A stretch of 64,000 nucleotides of DNA. Origin: Molossus alvarezi. Its lineage: Eukaryota; Chordata; Mammalia; Chiroptera; Molossidae. Below the pieces are notes generated by a model. The model did no database searches, was not told the origin of the DNA, and saw only the letters and a list, made by a program, of their open reading frames with translations. This document shows, piece by piece, positions 35,401 through 45,735 of this stretch. The position numbers and the translations under genes were made by a program. How positions within the stretch are numbered: the first letter of the stretch is position 1; each line of letters begins with the position of its first letter. The DNA lies in the NCBI GenBank assembly GCA_037176705.1, contig CM073907.1, positions 10,075,001 to 10,139,000 on the forward strand, read 5' to 3'.

Positions 35401-36180
35401 GGGAAGGAAGGAAGGAAGGAAGGAAGGAAGGAAGGGAGGGAGGGAGGGAGGGAGGGAGGGAGGGAGGGAGGGAGAGAGGGAGGGAGGAATGAGGAAGGAA
35501 TGAGGAAGGAATGAGGGAGGGAGGGAGGGAAGGAAGGAAGGAAGGAAGGAAGGAAGGGAGGGAGGGAGGGAGGGAGGGAGGGAGGGAGGGAGGGAGGGAG
35601 GGAGGAAGGAAGGAATGAGGAAGGGAGGGAGGGAGGGAGGGAGGGAGGGAGGGAGGGAGGGAGGGAAGGAAGGAAGGAAGGAAGGAAGGAAGGAAGGAAG
35701 GAAGGAAGGGAGGGAGGGAGGGAGGGAGGAAGAAAGGAAGGAATGAGGAAGGGAGGGAGGGAGGGAAGGAGGGAGGGAGGAAGGAAGGGAGAAAGGAAGG
35801 AAGGAAGGGGGGAAGGAAAGAAGGGAGGGAGGGAGGGAGGGAGGAAGAAAGGAAGGAATGAGGAAGGGAGGGAGGGAGGGAAGGAGGGAGGGAGGAAGGA
35901 AGGGAGAAAGGAAGGAAGGAAGGGGGGAAGGAAAGAAGGGAGGGAGGGAGGGAGGGAGGAAGAAAGGAAGGAATGAGGAAGGGAGGGAGGGAGGGAGGGA
36001 GGAAGAAAGGAAGGAATGAGGGAGGGAGGGAGGGAGGGAGGAAGAAAGGAATGAGGGAGGGAGGAAGAAAGGAAGGAATGAGGAAGGGAGGGAGGGAGGG
36101 AGGGAGGGAGGGAGGGAAGGAAGGAAGGAAGGAAGGAAGGAAGGAAGGAAGGAAGGAAGGAAAGGGGGAAGGGAGGGAAA
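35401..36180. repeat. 780-bp (GGAA)n/(GGGA)n purine array
   Basis: Nearly all A and G on the plus strand; T occurs almost only in gaatgagg interruptions. Blocks of GGAA and GGGA alternate. A longer period is visible: gaatgaggaa recurs at 35741, 35856 and 35971, i.e. every 115 bp with the same surrounding pattern. Open frames of more than 300 codons on the minus strand (Pro/Ser/Leu/Phe only) are repeat artefacts. Confidence 0.97.
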
Positions 36181-39164
36181 GCAAGGACAAGAGGGAGAAA
36201 GAATAAAGCCCGAGAAACCAGACAGGCTGCTCATGCCCGTGAGGAACTGTACATCTGGACGCATATCTGGATGAGTCCCAGCTTTGGGGGCTGGGCCACT
36301 CCCCTTTAGTCATTACAGAAAGAGACCTGCCAAGATGAGAAATGACCACAGGAGGGGTTGGATATTAGGATTAATTGTCTTGAACCAGAGCACTGGAGCA
36401 GGTATGCAAGGCATATCGGGGTGGAGATAATGATGCCAATGAGCAGTCCTTCCCGTTCGGTTGTTGTTTTCCCCCTAAAGAAGGGTAGACATTTAAGTCG
36501 CGGTACCGATATTTTCACCACAACGTAGCACATTTCAGAAGCGTTAAGTAGGACAAGGAAGGGCTTTTTCCATGTGGAAGGTCTGCATTGAAGATAAGAG
36601 ACACGCTCCAGCAATCAGAAATGTCTGTGATTTCATAGTGAAACACACCCCTTGTTTTCCCCTTGCGCCTGACAAAATTGGTTTTACTTTGGGATATTTA
36701 TACTGACTGAGGCCTATTCCTTGACAAGTTTAGGTTCCTTTAAATTAATGAATAACTTCAGGAAATTAATATGAACCAAGAGACACTTCACCTTGAGGTT
36801 GAGAGAGGAGTCTGAATGCCTTTGCCTGTCAAATGTTACTCCGATGAAAATCATGAGTTGAACAATGATAGAATGGTCCCCAGTCACTGAACAGACACAA
36901 AGGGGTTCGGGTGACCCCGCCCCTGGTGGCGGCATCTAATTTTACAAACGGCCGTTACAAAACTTGGGATTTTCTTCTTTGTGTGAATTCTCTGCTGTGT
37001 TTTCCAATCCTTTGCATACTGATGATCCTTTCCTGGAATGGAAATTACAGTTTGTCGATGAAAGTCCTTGAATACCGCCGTGAATTTCTCGCTGCTACCA
37101 ATGGTCACCATGGGGGCTCCGCACATAACACAACTCCCTGTGCTGAAGACCATACACCTCAAAAAAGGTGTGTCTTTCTCGAGTTTCTAGGGGAGAATCC
37201 AGTCCTTTTGAAATTGTCTTTGAACTGAGTTTAGAGAGAGAGGAAAGAAGAGAGAGACGAATGTGGTTTTCTGAAGACGCACCTTTCAGTACATAAGAAG
37301 CCATTTCTCCACTATCTCTGATGTACCCCGAGGGGCGCAGGACTAGGGTCAGGCCCGGTTGACACCCCAGGTGTCTCTCTGGTTGCCCAGGGCTTTGACT
37401 TAATTACATTTATTTTAGGGCTTATTAACATTTAAACCAAGATAAGGAGAACTACTGTTTTCTCTCACTCCAGGGCCTCTCTGCGGGCTGCCTGTTGCTC
37501 CTTTCTCTCTCCACGGAGGTTTCTGTCGTCCGGTCGATTTGCGACCAGTGTTGTCCCGGACACATGAATGGTTGAGTCGCTGCTGCCTTGGCTCTGTCCC
37601 CTTGTGGTCACCCAACGTTCGAGTTCAGTGACTGAATGAAGAGGAAGAGGGCGAGGCCTTGGAGTTATTGGCGGACACCTGGAAAGGTGGAGGCCCGGCT
37701 TTGTCAACAGGCATCGCTGGTGAGTGGCCACCCCCACGAGCAGGTGGGCATTGCCAGCTGGGTGCATTCACAACAGATCAGTACCTGGGACTACAACACA
37801 AGAGGAAGGAGCCACCGAATCAGGGTGGCAACCAGACAGGACAGATCTCCGGCTTCAGTGCAGCATGCTGACCAGGAAGGCAAGGCTGGGGCTGGGCAGA
37901 GTCGATGGGAGCCAGACTGGGAGGGACGACGGTGTCTCGGTGAGCGGCAGGTGGCAAGAGGGAGCCGCAGCCTCCCTGGACGAGCTGGAGGTGCAGGCGG
38001 GCCTGAGGGTGTAGGTTGAACCACTGCACAAAGCTGATCAGCTGCGGGAGGCAGAGGCGGACTCCACCCTGGGAAGCATTTGTAAAGTGCAGCTCTGGCC
38101 TTTGAAGAAAGTTTGCCTTCATCCCACCGGAAAAGGCGACGTGGAGATGGACTCGCCTGGAAACCGCCGGTGCAGTTTGACGGGTAGAGGTCTCAGAATG
38201 CCATTTGCCCTGAGGGCTCCCTCCACTCTCCCAGAGCTGCTGTTTCCCGGGGCAGGGATGAGGCGGGACGTTGGAAAACAAGATCTGTTCATGTTCTCGG
38301 GCTTCTCCTGAACTTCAGTGAAAGTCACTGTTCCTTTAAACAGGCTGCATGGGCTTGGGCTGTGCCCAACAGGGAGCGAGGCCCCGTCTAATTCGGGAGA
38401 GTGCGGGCGTCCTTGTCAAAGCCGGAAGAAGCTCTAATCGGAGTTACTGTGGGAGGCCTGACCCCGTCAATCAGAGTGGCCTGTGGTCACAATTTTTGAG
38501 GAAATGTGGAAAAGCATCATCCATAGTAAGTCTGCTGCCTGGCATGCCTTCATGTCATCTCAATTGATTTAAAAATGTGGTTCCTGTCTTCTATCGCGTT
38601 GGTGTCGTCTTTAAATTGGGGTGGAACAATATGTGGTTCAAGAGTGGCCCGGTTGGCTATGGCTGGAAACTCCCATAAAGAACTATGATTTAAAATTATT
38701 TTCATTTTTATTTATTCTTGAATGGAAAAGCTTGGGGTAAATCCACATCTCGTAATTATCAAAAGACCTCACGCGCGAGGAACTGTGGAGACAATGGCAG
38801 GTGCGGAGACATGGCCCTGGCCTCATGGGTCTCTTGGTACTGCTGAACAGATCATCAGCTTCCTGAGAACAGTCCTTCGGTGCGACAAGAAGAGAGAGTC
38901 TGAGGACCGAGGGATGGAAAGTTTCTCCAGGCATAGGCCAGGGAGGACAGAGGACATATGGCCCCTTTGTACATGGACAAGGAGCATGGTGTGGTGTCAC
39001 CCAGGGATGCCAGTGAGCATGTGAATAAGAAGGTAGTTGGGACCAGATTGTGTAGATGGATTTGGTGACGGAGGAGACAGACCTGAGTGACAGATAAACC
39101 TCAGAGTAACTAGAGAATGAGGAGATGATGATGTCCCATTGGACTTGGCAGACTTCTATCTCTT
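36181..39164. other. 3-kb unique sequence, partly GC-rich, no gene
   Basis: No Ves or L1 copy for 3 kb. 37450-38500 is GC-rich with scattered CpGs. Open frames reach 127-153 codons (for example 37636-38019 plus and 37820-38281 minus), overlap on opposite strands and show no known domain. I therefore do not call a gene. Confidence 0.5.
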
Positions 39165-39180
39165 GAAAATGAAAACACAG
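39125..39180 (+). repeat. 56-bp segment shared with a composite SINE
   Basis: gatgtccca, ttggacttgg and agacttctatctct followed by aatgaaaacacagccc recur, with a 14-bp difference, next to a Ves-B copy at about 42213-42275 in reverse orientation. Here the segment lies just 5' of the Ves-B copy at 39181. Confidence 0.75.
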
Positions 39181-39381
39181 CCCAGTCAGTGTGGCTCAGT
39201 GGTTGAGCGTTGACCCAGGCACCAAGAGGTCACTAGTTCAATGCCTGGTCGAGGCACATGCCCAGGTTGTGGGCCCGATCCCCAGTGGGGGGCAAGCAGG
39301 AGGCGGCCAATCGATGTTCTCTCTCATCGATGTTTCTCTCTCTCTCTCTCACTCTCCCTTCCTCTCTCTTTAATCAATAAA
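39181..39381 (+). mobile_element. Ves SINE, Ves-B
   Basis: cccagtcagtgtggctcagt to ctttaatcaataa. TSD gaaaatgaaaacacag (39165-39180) and gaaaataaaaacacag (39382-39397), one mismatch. Confidence 0.95.
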
Positions 39382-39397
39382 GAAAATAAAAACACAG

Positions 39398-40736
39398 TCA
39401 TCATTTTAAAACACAGATAATACACATGGTAGCAAAACAGATTCTTAGGGCACACAGCTCCTTAGAGATCAAATAATGCAATTCACTTCCCTATCATTCA
39501 GTCAACTATCCGTACAGTGTCCTGACCACATAGTCAGCCAGCCTCTTTCTGAACGGATGTGTGTTGTAGCATCCTCTTAGCTCGGCAACTGGATTGTGAC
39601 TAAGCTTTTCCTTATGTTGAGCTAAATCTGTCACAGAATTTCCCCACCCCGGTCTTAGTGCTGCCTTCTGGGACCACATGAATCGCTCTCCACTTTCTCA
39701 GACATTCTAGATCTGCGATTATTTCACAGATCTGCCGATTCTTTGTATGTATTCTCTTCTCTGTGCCGTAGCTCACAGGACATCATTTAGGCTTCCTACA
39801 CTCTTCTGGTGCGTTTGCTCATCTATCAAAATCTCTCTTCTCAGACAGTGCGCCCCGGGAATGAAAAAAATATATATCTAGGTGTGCTCTGACGACAGAG
39901 AGGAGAATGTAACCGATTCTCTTTCTCCCCGTCCCCCGAGATCTGCATTTCTGCAAGGTCAGCAGCTATAAATCGCGGAGCAGACACCCAAGGACAGGCA
40001 CGGAACCAGGCATTTACGAACAGGAGTCTCTGTTTTCCAGACGAGGAAGCTGAATACTCGACGTGCCATGTAACTAACCCAAGCTCATCCATGCAGCAAG
40101 TGACGGAGGAAGAGGTTACATTGAAGCCAGCCTCACTTCAGCGTCTACCTCTTGTCGTGAAGCTCTGGTGTCTCCCATGTACCTGCCAAGCTCCACCAGC
40201 GAGTCTCTGTGAAATGAACGAGACCACACCTAACAGTACGCTATCCGGGTACAGACACAAAGGCATCATCAACGCCTTTCAATCTAGATCATCTTCAAAT
40301 TACAGCTTGAATGTGCAACTAACCCTAAAACGGAAGCCCTGGCCCATGAACGTTCCACTCATGGCCTTGCAGGATGTGGTCATGCCAAGAAAAACACTGG
40401 GCTTCACCAGGTAGAGTCGGGGGGCTGTAAGAAGAAATGGGGCAATAGGAGGTAGGTTCTTGCGTTATGCAGCTGAAGTGCTGTTATTTTTATTTCTAGA
40501 AATATCTAGAAACTGTGGGCAATTGTTGTTCTAGGCCATTTTCGTTGTGTTAACATGGTCCCAGGTAGTGGCTGGTGTCCTTTAATGTAGCCAATGTCAT
40601 GCACAATAGATCCTGGGATGCTTTGCAGTCCTGCCAGCCATGTTGCATTCTGTGGCTGTCAACTTGACCTCGATTGTTAGCATATAAAGAGAAGATGACA
40701 CTTGTGTTATTCAACAGTGATATACAATAAACCTAT
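39398..40736. other. Unique sequence, no gene
   Basis: Contains one antisense MIR. A 107-codon frame at 40091-40414 overlaps that MIR and is not a gene candidate. Confidence 0.5.
40020..40185 (-). mobile_element. MIR (antisense)
   Basis: ctgttttccagacgaggaag, then catgtaactaacccaagctc, attgaagccagcctcacttc and agctctggtgtctc follow the antisense MIR in order. Confidence 0.65.
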
Positions 40737-40826
40737 TCCTTCCTTTCCTTTCCTTCCCTTCCTTCCTTCCTTCCTTCCTTCCTTCCTTCCTTCCTTCCTT
40801 CCTTCCTTCCTTCCTTCCTTCCTTCT
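40737..40826. repeat. (CCTT)n microsatellite on a SINE tail
   Basis: About 20 CCTT units directly abutting the 3' (tail) side of the next antisense Ves-B. It reads (AAGG)n on the SINE strand, as if the A-rich tail had mutated and expanded. Confidence 0.92.
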
Positions 40827-41030
40827 TTTCCTTTATTGATTTTAGAGACAGAGGAAGTGAGAGGGAGAGAAATAGAAACATCAATGAGCAAGAACATCGA
40901 CTGGCTGCCTCCTGCATGCCCCCAAGTGGGAATTAGGCCCATAACCTGGGCATGTGCCCTGACCAGGAATCGAACCAGTGGTATCTTGGTGCATGGGTCA
41001 ACGCTCAACCACTGAGCCATATCTGACGGA
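40827..41030 (-). mobile_element. Ves SINE, Ves-B
   Basis: Antisense copy: cctttattgattttagagac to accactgagccatatctgac. The head end is diverged and no clean TSD is seen because of the microsatellite. Confidence 0.9.
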
Positions 41031-41987
41031 CTAAAGCAATTTCTTAATACTCTAAGAAAAATAGAAAATCCTTTTAGTATTGGCACGAGGGAGCAGAAGC
41101 ATCACCCGTGTCTTAAGCAAATATTTTAAGGAACGTATTTGTTTAAGGCACTCTGAAGAATAACCTTTGACCTGCAGCCTATCCAAACCTCTATGCTAAT
41201 GAGTTGTGCTGTGATGCATTTCACTCAGCCACTAAGCATTTTTCTTAGCTACTCGGCCTATGAAGACCAATACGAAGGAGTACATTTGGTGTTTTTGTCC
41301 AACTTCTATTTACATTTTCAGAAAACACTCTTGTCCATATCCTCAGTATTAAACAATATTGGCTGGTGCATTGGACAAGAGAGGGCTGGACAGAGACAGG
41401 GGTTTCTGACCAGTTGTGTTGGCCGGACAGGGAAGGGTCGAGGTCAATAAGGACGTTCAGTGGAAGTGAGGTTATGGGAAAATGACAACCATCTCTGCAA
41501 CTGAAACTGGCTACTGAAATCAAACGTCTCGCGATGAGTCTGCTGTAGATGACAAATTTACACAGTGTCCCGGATTGTGGGGGAGGGAAGGTGGGGTAAA
41601 ATGGTGGGCAGGTGTCCGGGGTTAGGGAACCCAGTGAATTAAATAAATCATTAGGCAAGTGATAAATGCACCGACAAAGCAGTATTTTACTAATTTGATA
41701 GGTTATTGAGACACATCGACCGATTTGAAAGACTACAGATGGAAGTGTGACCAGAGGGCTAGATCTGGGGAAAAAACAAAATTATTAGTTTTCTTCAGCA
41801 GAGCAGAAGTGAGTGTCTAGCTCTTGGTGGCCACACACATGGACACAAATAGTTAGAGATTGGGTCTGAGTGTTGCCAGCCATCACCTGGACAGCATGGC
41901 CTTTAAATAGACTTGTACCACAAAAAGCAAGCACGTCACCCCATTTGTAACTCTATGTCCCTTTGGAGGCACATGTGGATTTAAGAA
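41031..41987. other. Unique sequence, no gene
   Basis: A 137-codon minus-strand frame (41245-41658) has no recognisable domain. No repeat identified. Confidence 0.5.
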
Positions 41988-42003
41988 AATGGCGCCTCTT
42001 TTA

Positions 42004-42294
42004 ATTTCTTTTTTCTTTATTGATTTTAGAGAGGAAGGAAGAGGGAGAGAGATAGAAACATCAATGAGAGAGAACATCGATTGGCCGCCTCCTGCATGCC
42101 CCCCACTCGGGATCGGGCCCACAACCTGAACATGTGTCCTGACTGGGAATTGAACCGGTGACCTCTCGGTGCAAGGTTGATGCTCAGCCACTGAGCCACA
42201 CCGACCGGGCTGTGTTTTCATTGTCAGAGATAGAAGTCTACCAAGTCCAATGAGGTGGTAGCCATGGGACATCACTGAGCCAAACCAGCCAGAC
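42004..42294 (-). mobile_element. Composite Ves SINE with extra 5' segment
   Basis: A Ves-B body (42004-42211) is joined on its 5' side to about 80 bp. That extra part holds the 39125-type segment and ends in a Ves-A-like head piece (ctggctggtttggctcagtg on the element strand). The whole block, not just the SINE, is flanked by the TSD aatggcgcctctttta (41988-42003) and aatggtgtctctttta (42295-42310). The extra 5' sequence therefore moved with the SINE. Confidence 0.78.
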
Positions 42295-42310
42295 AATGGT
42301 GTCTCTTTTA

Positions 42311-42567
42311 TATGAAGATGTTCTGTAAAGTCTAGAGTCCTTAATACTTTTGCACAATGACAGAGCCTTGCTGGTTCCCCTTCATTAGATCTTTCTGAGG
42401 CAATTTATAGGAAACAGCCTCTCGGCTCTGGGAAGCCTTCCTGGTGTCTTCTTTAGCTGGGGTCTAAGAAGCATTCAAAATGAGTCTGTGATGAGAGCTA
42501 TTTTAGCCTGATAAAACATGCCCTCAGATTATACTCTTTTTTTTTTCCCTTTAAAAAACTTTTGGTA
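42311..42567. other. Short unique spacer
   Basis: No gene or repeat seen; a T-run precedes the next SINE. Confidence 0.5.
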
Positions 42568-42730
42568 GGCCCTGACTGAGTAGCTTGGTTGGAGTGTCGT
42601 CCTGACGCGCTAAGGTTGCAGGTTCAATCCCTGATCAGGGTGCATACAAGAATCAACCAATAAATGCATCAACAAGTCAACAACCAATTGATGTCTCTCT
42701 CTCTTTCAAAACAATAAATAATCATAATCA
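42568..42730 (+). mobile_element. Ves SINE, Ves-C, shortened
   Basis: ggccctgactgagtagcttg head, ggttgcaggttcaatccctg, then catacaagaatcaaccaata. The CT-rich region is reduced and the tail is (ATAATC)-like. Confidence 0.85.
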
Positions 42731-42749
42731 TAATCAAAATACTGGCCAT

Positions 42750-42996
42750 GCCCTGGCCAGTTTGGCTCAGCGGTTAGAGTGTTGGCCTGCGGTCTGGAGA
42801 GACCCGGGTTCAGTTCCCGCTAAGGGCATGTACTTCGGTTGCAGTTTGTCCCCGGCCCTGGTTGGTCATGCGGGTGGCAACCACTTGACATGTACCTTTC
42901 ACATCGATGTTTCTCTCTCTCTCTTCCTCTCTCTCCCTCCCACTCTATCTGAACAAAAAATGAAAAAAAAGTCCTCGGGTGAGGATTAAAAAAAAA
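42750..42996 (+). mobile_element. Ves SINE, Ves-A, in the tail of a Ves-C
   Basis: Full-length copy. Perfect 14-bp TSD aaaatactggccat at 42736-42749 and 42997-43010. A further A-run of more than 20 bases follows (43011-43031), probably part of the target. Confidence 0.95.
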
Positions 42997-43031
42997 AAAA
43001 TACTGGCCATAAAAAAAAAAAAAAAAAAAAA

Positions 43032-44227
43032 ATTTTATTGGCCAGAAGTCTCTGGGGAGGCACCATGTTTCATTAACACAAGGAGACATCAGAGACATTC
43101 GACGAGCGAAACGTGACCCGACCAAGGCCAGCACTGTGCACAATGACAAGTCTGGACTCTGAAAGCATTGAGCCAGGACACACCTTCACCGCTTTTCCCT
43201 GACTCCTAACTTCCACTTCCATGGTCTACACCGTTCTACTCTCTTCTGAGCAACGGGAACATGTCAATGATCAGGGCTGCAGAGAGACCCCAGCCCACGT
43301 CTCTCAGAAAGCAGCTGAACGCGTTGGTGTCGCACTTGCCACTTAGTCTTAAGGGCACCCTGAAATCTACCACCGTCCTCCACGGCATCCGCACGTGTGG
43401 GGTGCTGTGGACAGGTGATGATCTGCAAGACACGCCTGGCTTGGGGGTTCTTTGTCTCGGCGGAAGGTAAGCCACAGCAGCTGGAGATGATGAAGAGCAC
43501 GGATAACATTACTCCCCGGAATGATTAATATCTTCTTAAAGCATCGACTTCCAGATTATCCATCATTTCATTAGGGTGAAAAAAGTTCCCTATGCAAAGG
43601 GGCTGGCCCTCTGAACCGTGAATAACTCACCCACCCCTTGACATGTTTACTAATTGAGTAGCAGGGCTTAATACTTTAATATATTTATACTAAGCAAATT
43701 ATGACTTTTTTCCCCCCAGTGCTCAGGGTGAGTTCGGGATGGGAGCGAAATAACAAAGTGCTTTTGTTTGGCAATTAAAGGTCATTTTATGATTAATACT
43801 AAACTTAACCCTTATTCTTGACAGAAAACATTAATTTTTTTGTCATAAACCATTGACCAGATTTCTTCTGAGGGATTTGTGTTATGCAATATTGGTTAAT
43901 TTGCACTGGAGATGTGACATTTTAAAGCCTCCTCATTAACCAGGGTCTTTGAAAGCATCTAGTTTTTTTGTGGGTCCAGAGTCCATGCGTTTATTTAGTG
44001 TTTTGCTAAAAAAGAGATTACGTCTCAGGAGAAAAATGAAATGATGTCAGATTTTCTTCATCCCCTCTGCAGAATAAAACATTTCCTTAACATTGTAGTG
44101 ATGCCCCACAGACTGAGCACCCCCCGAGTCCTAAAAATAGAACATTAAAACTATACGAAAAGGCATTTCTATTTATCTGACTTACTTCCATAGAGATTCA
44201 AGGAAATGATTTGTACAAGTCAAAGAA
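43032..44227. other. Repeat-free AT-rich unique sequence
   Basis: 43550-44050 looks smoothly unique (ggcaattaaaggtcatttta, then gcaatattggttaatttgca) and could be a conserved non-coding element. This is a guess from base composition only. Confidence 0.4.
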
Positions 44228-44238
44228 TGGATCACTTT

Positions 44239-44462
44239 TTTTTTTGCATTCATTTTCAGATAGAGCGGGAGGGAGAGAGGGAGGAAGAGAGAGAGGGAAA
44301 CATCGATGTGAGAGAGACACATCAACTGGTTGCCACCCACACGACCCTAACCAGGGCCGGGGACAAACTGCAACCGAGATACGTACCCTTAGCAGGAACC
44401 GAACCCGGGTCTCTCTGGTCCATGGGCTGATGCTCTAACTGCTGAGCCAAACTGGTCAGGGT
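44239..44462 (-). mobile_element. Ves SINE, Ves-A (older variant, short tail)
   Basis: Antisense copy: gcattcattttcagatagag at the left, agccaaactggtcagggt at the right. The usual cctcgggtgagg end is missing. TSD tggatcacttt (44228-44238) and tggattacttt (44463-44473). Confidence 0.9.
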
Positions 44463-44507
44463 TGGATTACTTTATTTATTTATTTGTTTATTTTTATCTT
44501 TCTTTTT

Positions 44508-44550
44508 TTCAATTTTTATTAATTTATTTTTGTTACAGATGTTTCTCCCA
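44508..44550 (-). mobile_element. Tiny L1 3' terminus
   Basis: ttattaatttatttttgtta followed by cagatgtttctccc is the reverse complement of the last ~40 bp of the young L1 3' end seen at 47402-47697. It looks like an extremely truncated insertion. Confidence 0.6.
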
Positions 44551-45649
44551 TTTTAACTGAACTCAAAGTATTTCTGTTTCTATTTTAAGAATGTCGGTAA
44601 TAACAGGCTTCTTCATTTCGATTAGGTAAAAATTGTGGGGAAATGTCAATTTGATATTTATCTTTAGGAATCACCTCCATCCTGCCCCACCCCCAACACT
44701 ATGGGCTGGGTTAAGATTTCACTTTCAACCAGTACTTTTGGGTTATAAAATCCCATCAAAGCATATTGGGGAATGTCCTTAGTAAGTAAAGTGCCTTTGG
44801 GGGGTGTCAGGAACTGGTCAGTGTGGACCGCGTGGTGTTCTTGGTTCCTAAAGGTGGGGTTTAGTGGGTGCTGCTCACCCACCAGCTGTGTGACATGGAG
44901 GGTGTCATGTCCAGTCCCCCTGCACACCTGTAAGCTAAAAGCTTTGGCTAAATGATCATCTGGTTAATGAGACGGATTCACTGAACAATTTTGATGATTT
45001 TTACATAATTTCCTTATGTTAAATCGTGTGTCATAATAAACTCTTCCTGCATTTCCAAAAATGATAACTCATTTTGTTATCATGCCAAATAAATCCTGCA
45101 TCTCCTTGTGTGATGTATATATACATGGATATACATATGTCGGAAAGTCTCCATTCCCAGAAACTGAATTGCCTAACCCTTTAATTGAAATCTCTTAAAT
45201 ATTTTTGTGTATTTTTATGAAAGAAACGAACTGATTAGAAACACATTTATTTCAGGGAAGGTCCGAGAAACAAAATGCTAGCGCATACAGTTGATCTCGC
45301 ACTTCTATGAATAACATCTTTTATTGCTGCAATAACCTAAAATGTTATGAGTGATTAAAACCAAATTCAGGTGTGTCTACTACCCTGCCCTAAACCCACC
45401 AAAAGATGGAAACAGACCCAATGACGTGAGACCCATTTCCTAAGCAATGGTCTCTAGAACACTATTCTGAGGGTCTCAGAAAACATGAATGAAAAACAAG
45501 CAGAATGAAGTTAAATGCATTCCTTTACCATAGGAGTTTTCAGATTCTTATGAATTTTCAAGAAGCCAGTTGGGTTTATAATACTTCCCAATCTAACTGG
45601 GCAAAAAATTAGATTTAATTATTTATTCAGATTAATTTAAGTGAAAATG
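44551..45649. other. AT-rich unique sequence, no gene
   Basis: No repeat recognised. Short open frames only. Confidence 0.5.
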
Positions 45650-45693
45650 ATTATATATATGTGTGTGTGTGTATATATATGTGTATATATGTG

Positions 45694-45733
<40 letters not shown>

Positions 45734-45735
45734 AA
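45650..45735. repeat. TA/TG/CA microsatellite with self-complementary arms
   Basis: The left part is (TA)n-(GT)n-(TA)n-GTGTATATATGTGTATA and the right part is (CA)n of about 13 units then (TA)n. The two halves are largely complementary and could fold into a hairpin or cruciform. Confidence 0.9.

Noticed and set aside
35263..36349. Pro/Ser/Leu-rich minus-strand frames above 300 codons
   Set aside because: Pure translation of the GGAA/GGGA array.
37636..38281. 127-codon plus and 153-codon minus frames
   Set aside because: They overlap on opposite strands in GC-rich DNA where stops are rare. No domain is recognisable.
41245..41658. 137-codon minus-strand frame
   Set aside because: No recognisable motif; length is within chance expectation for a 64-kb window.
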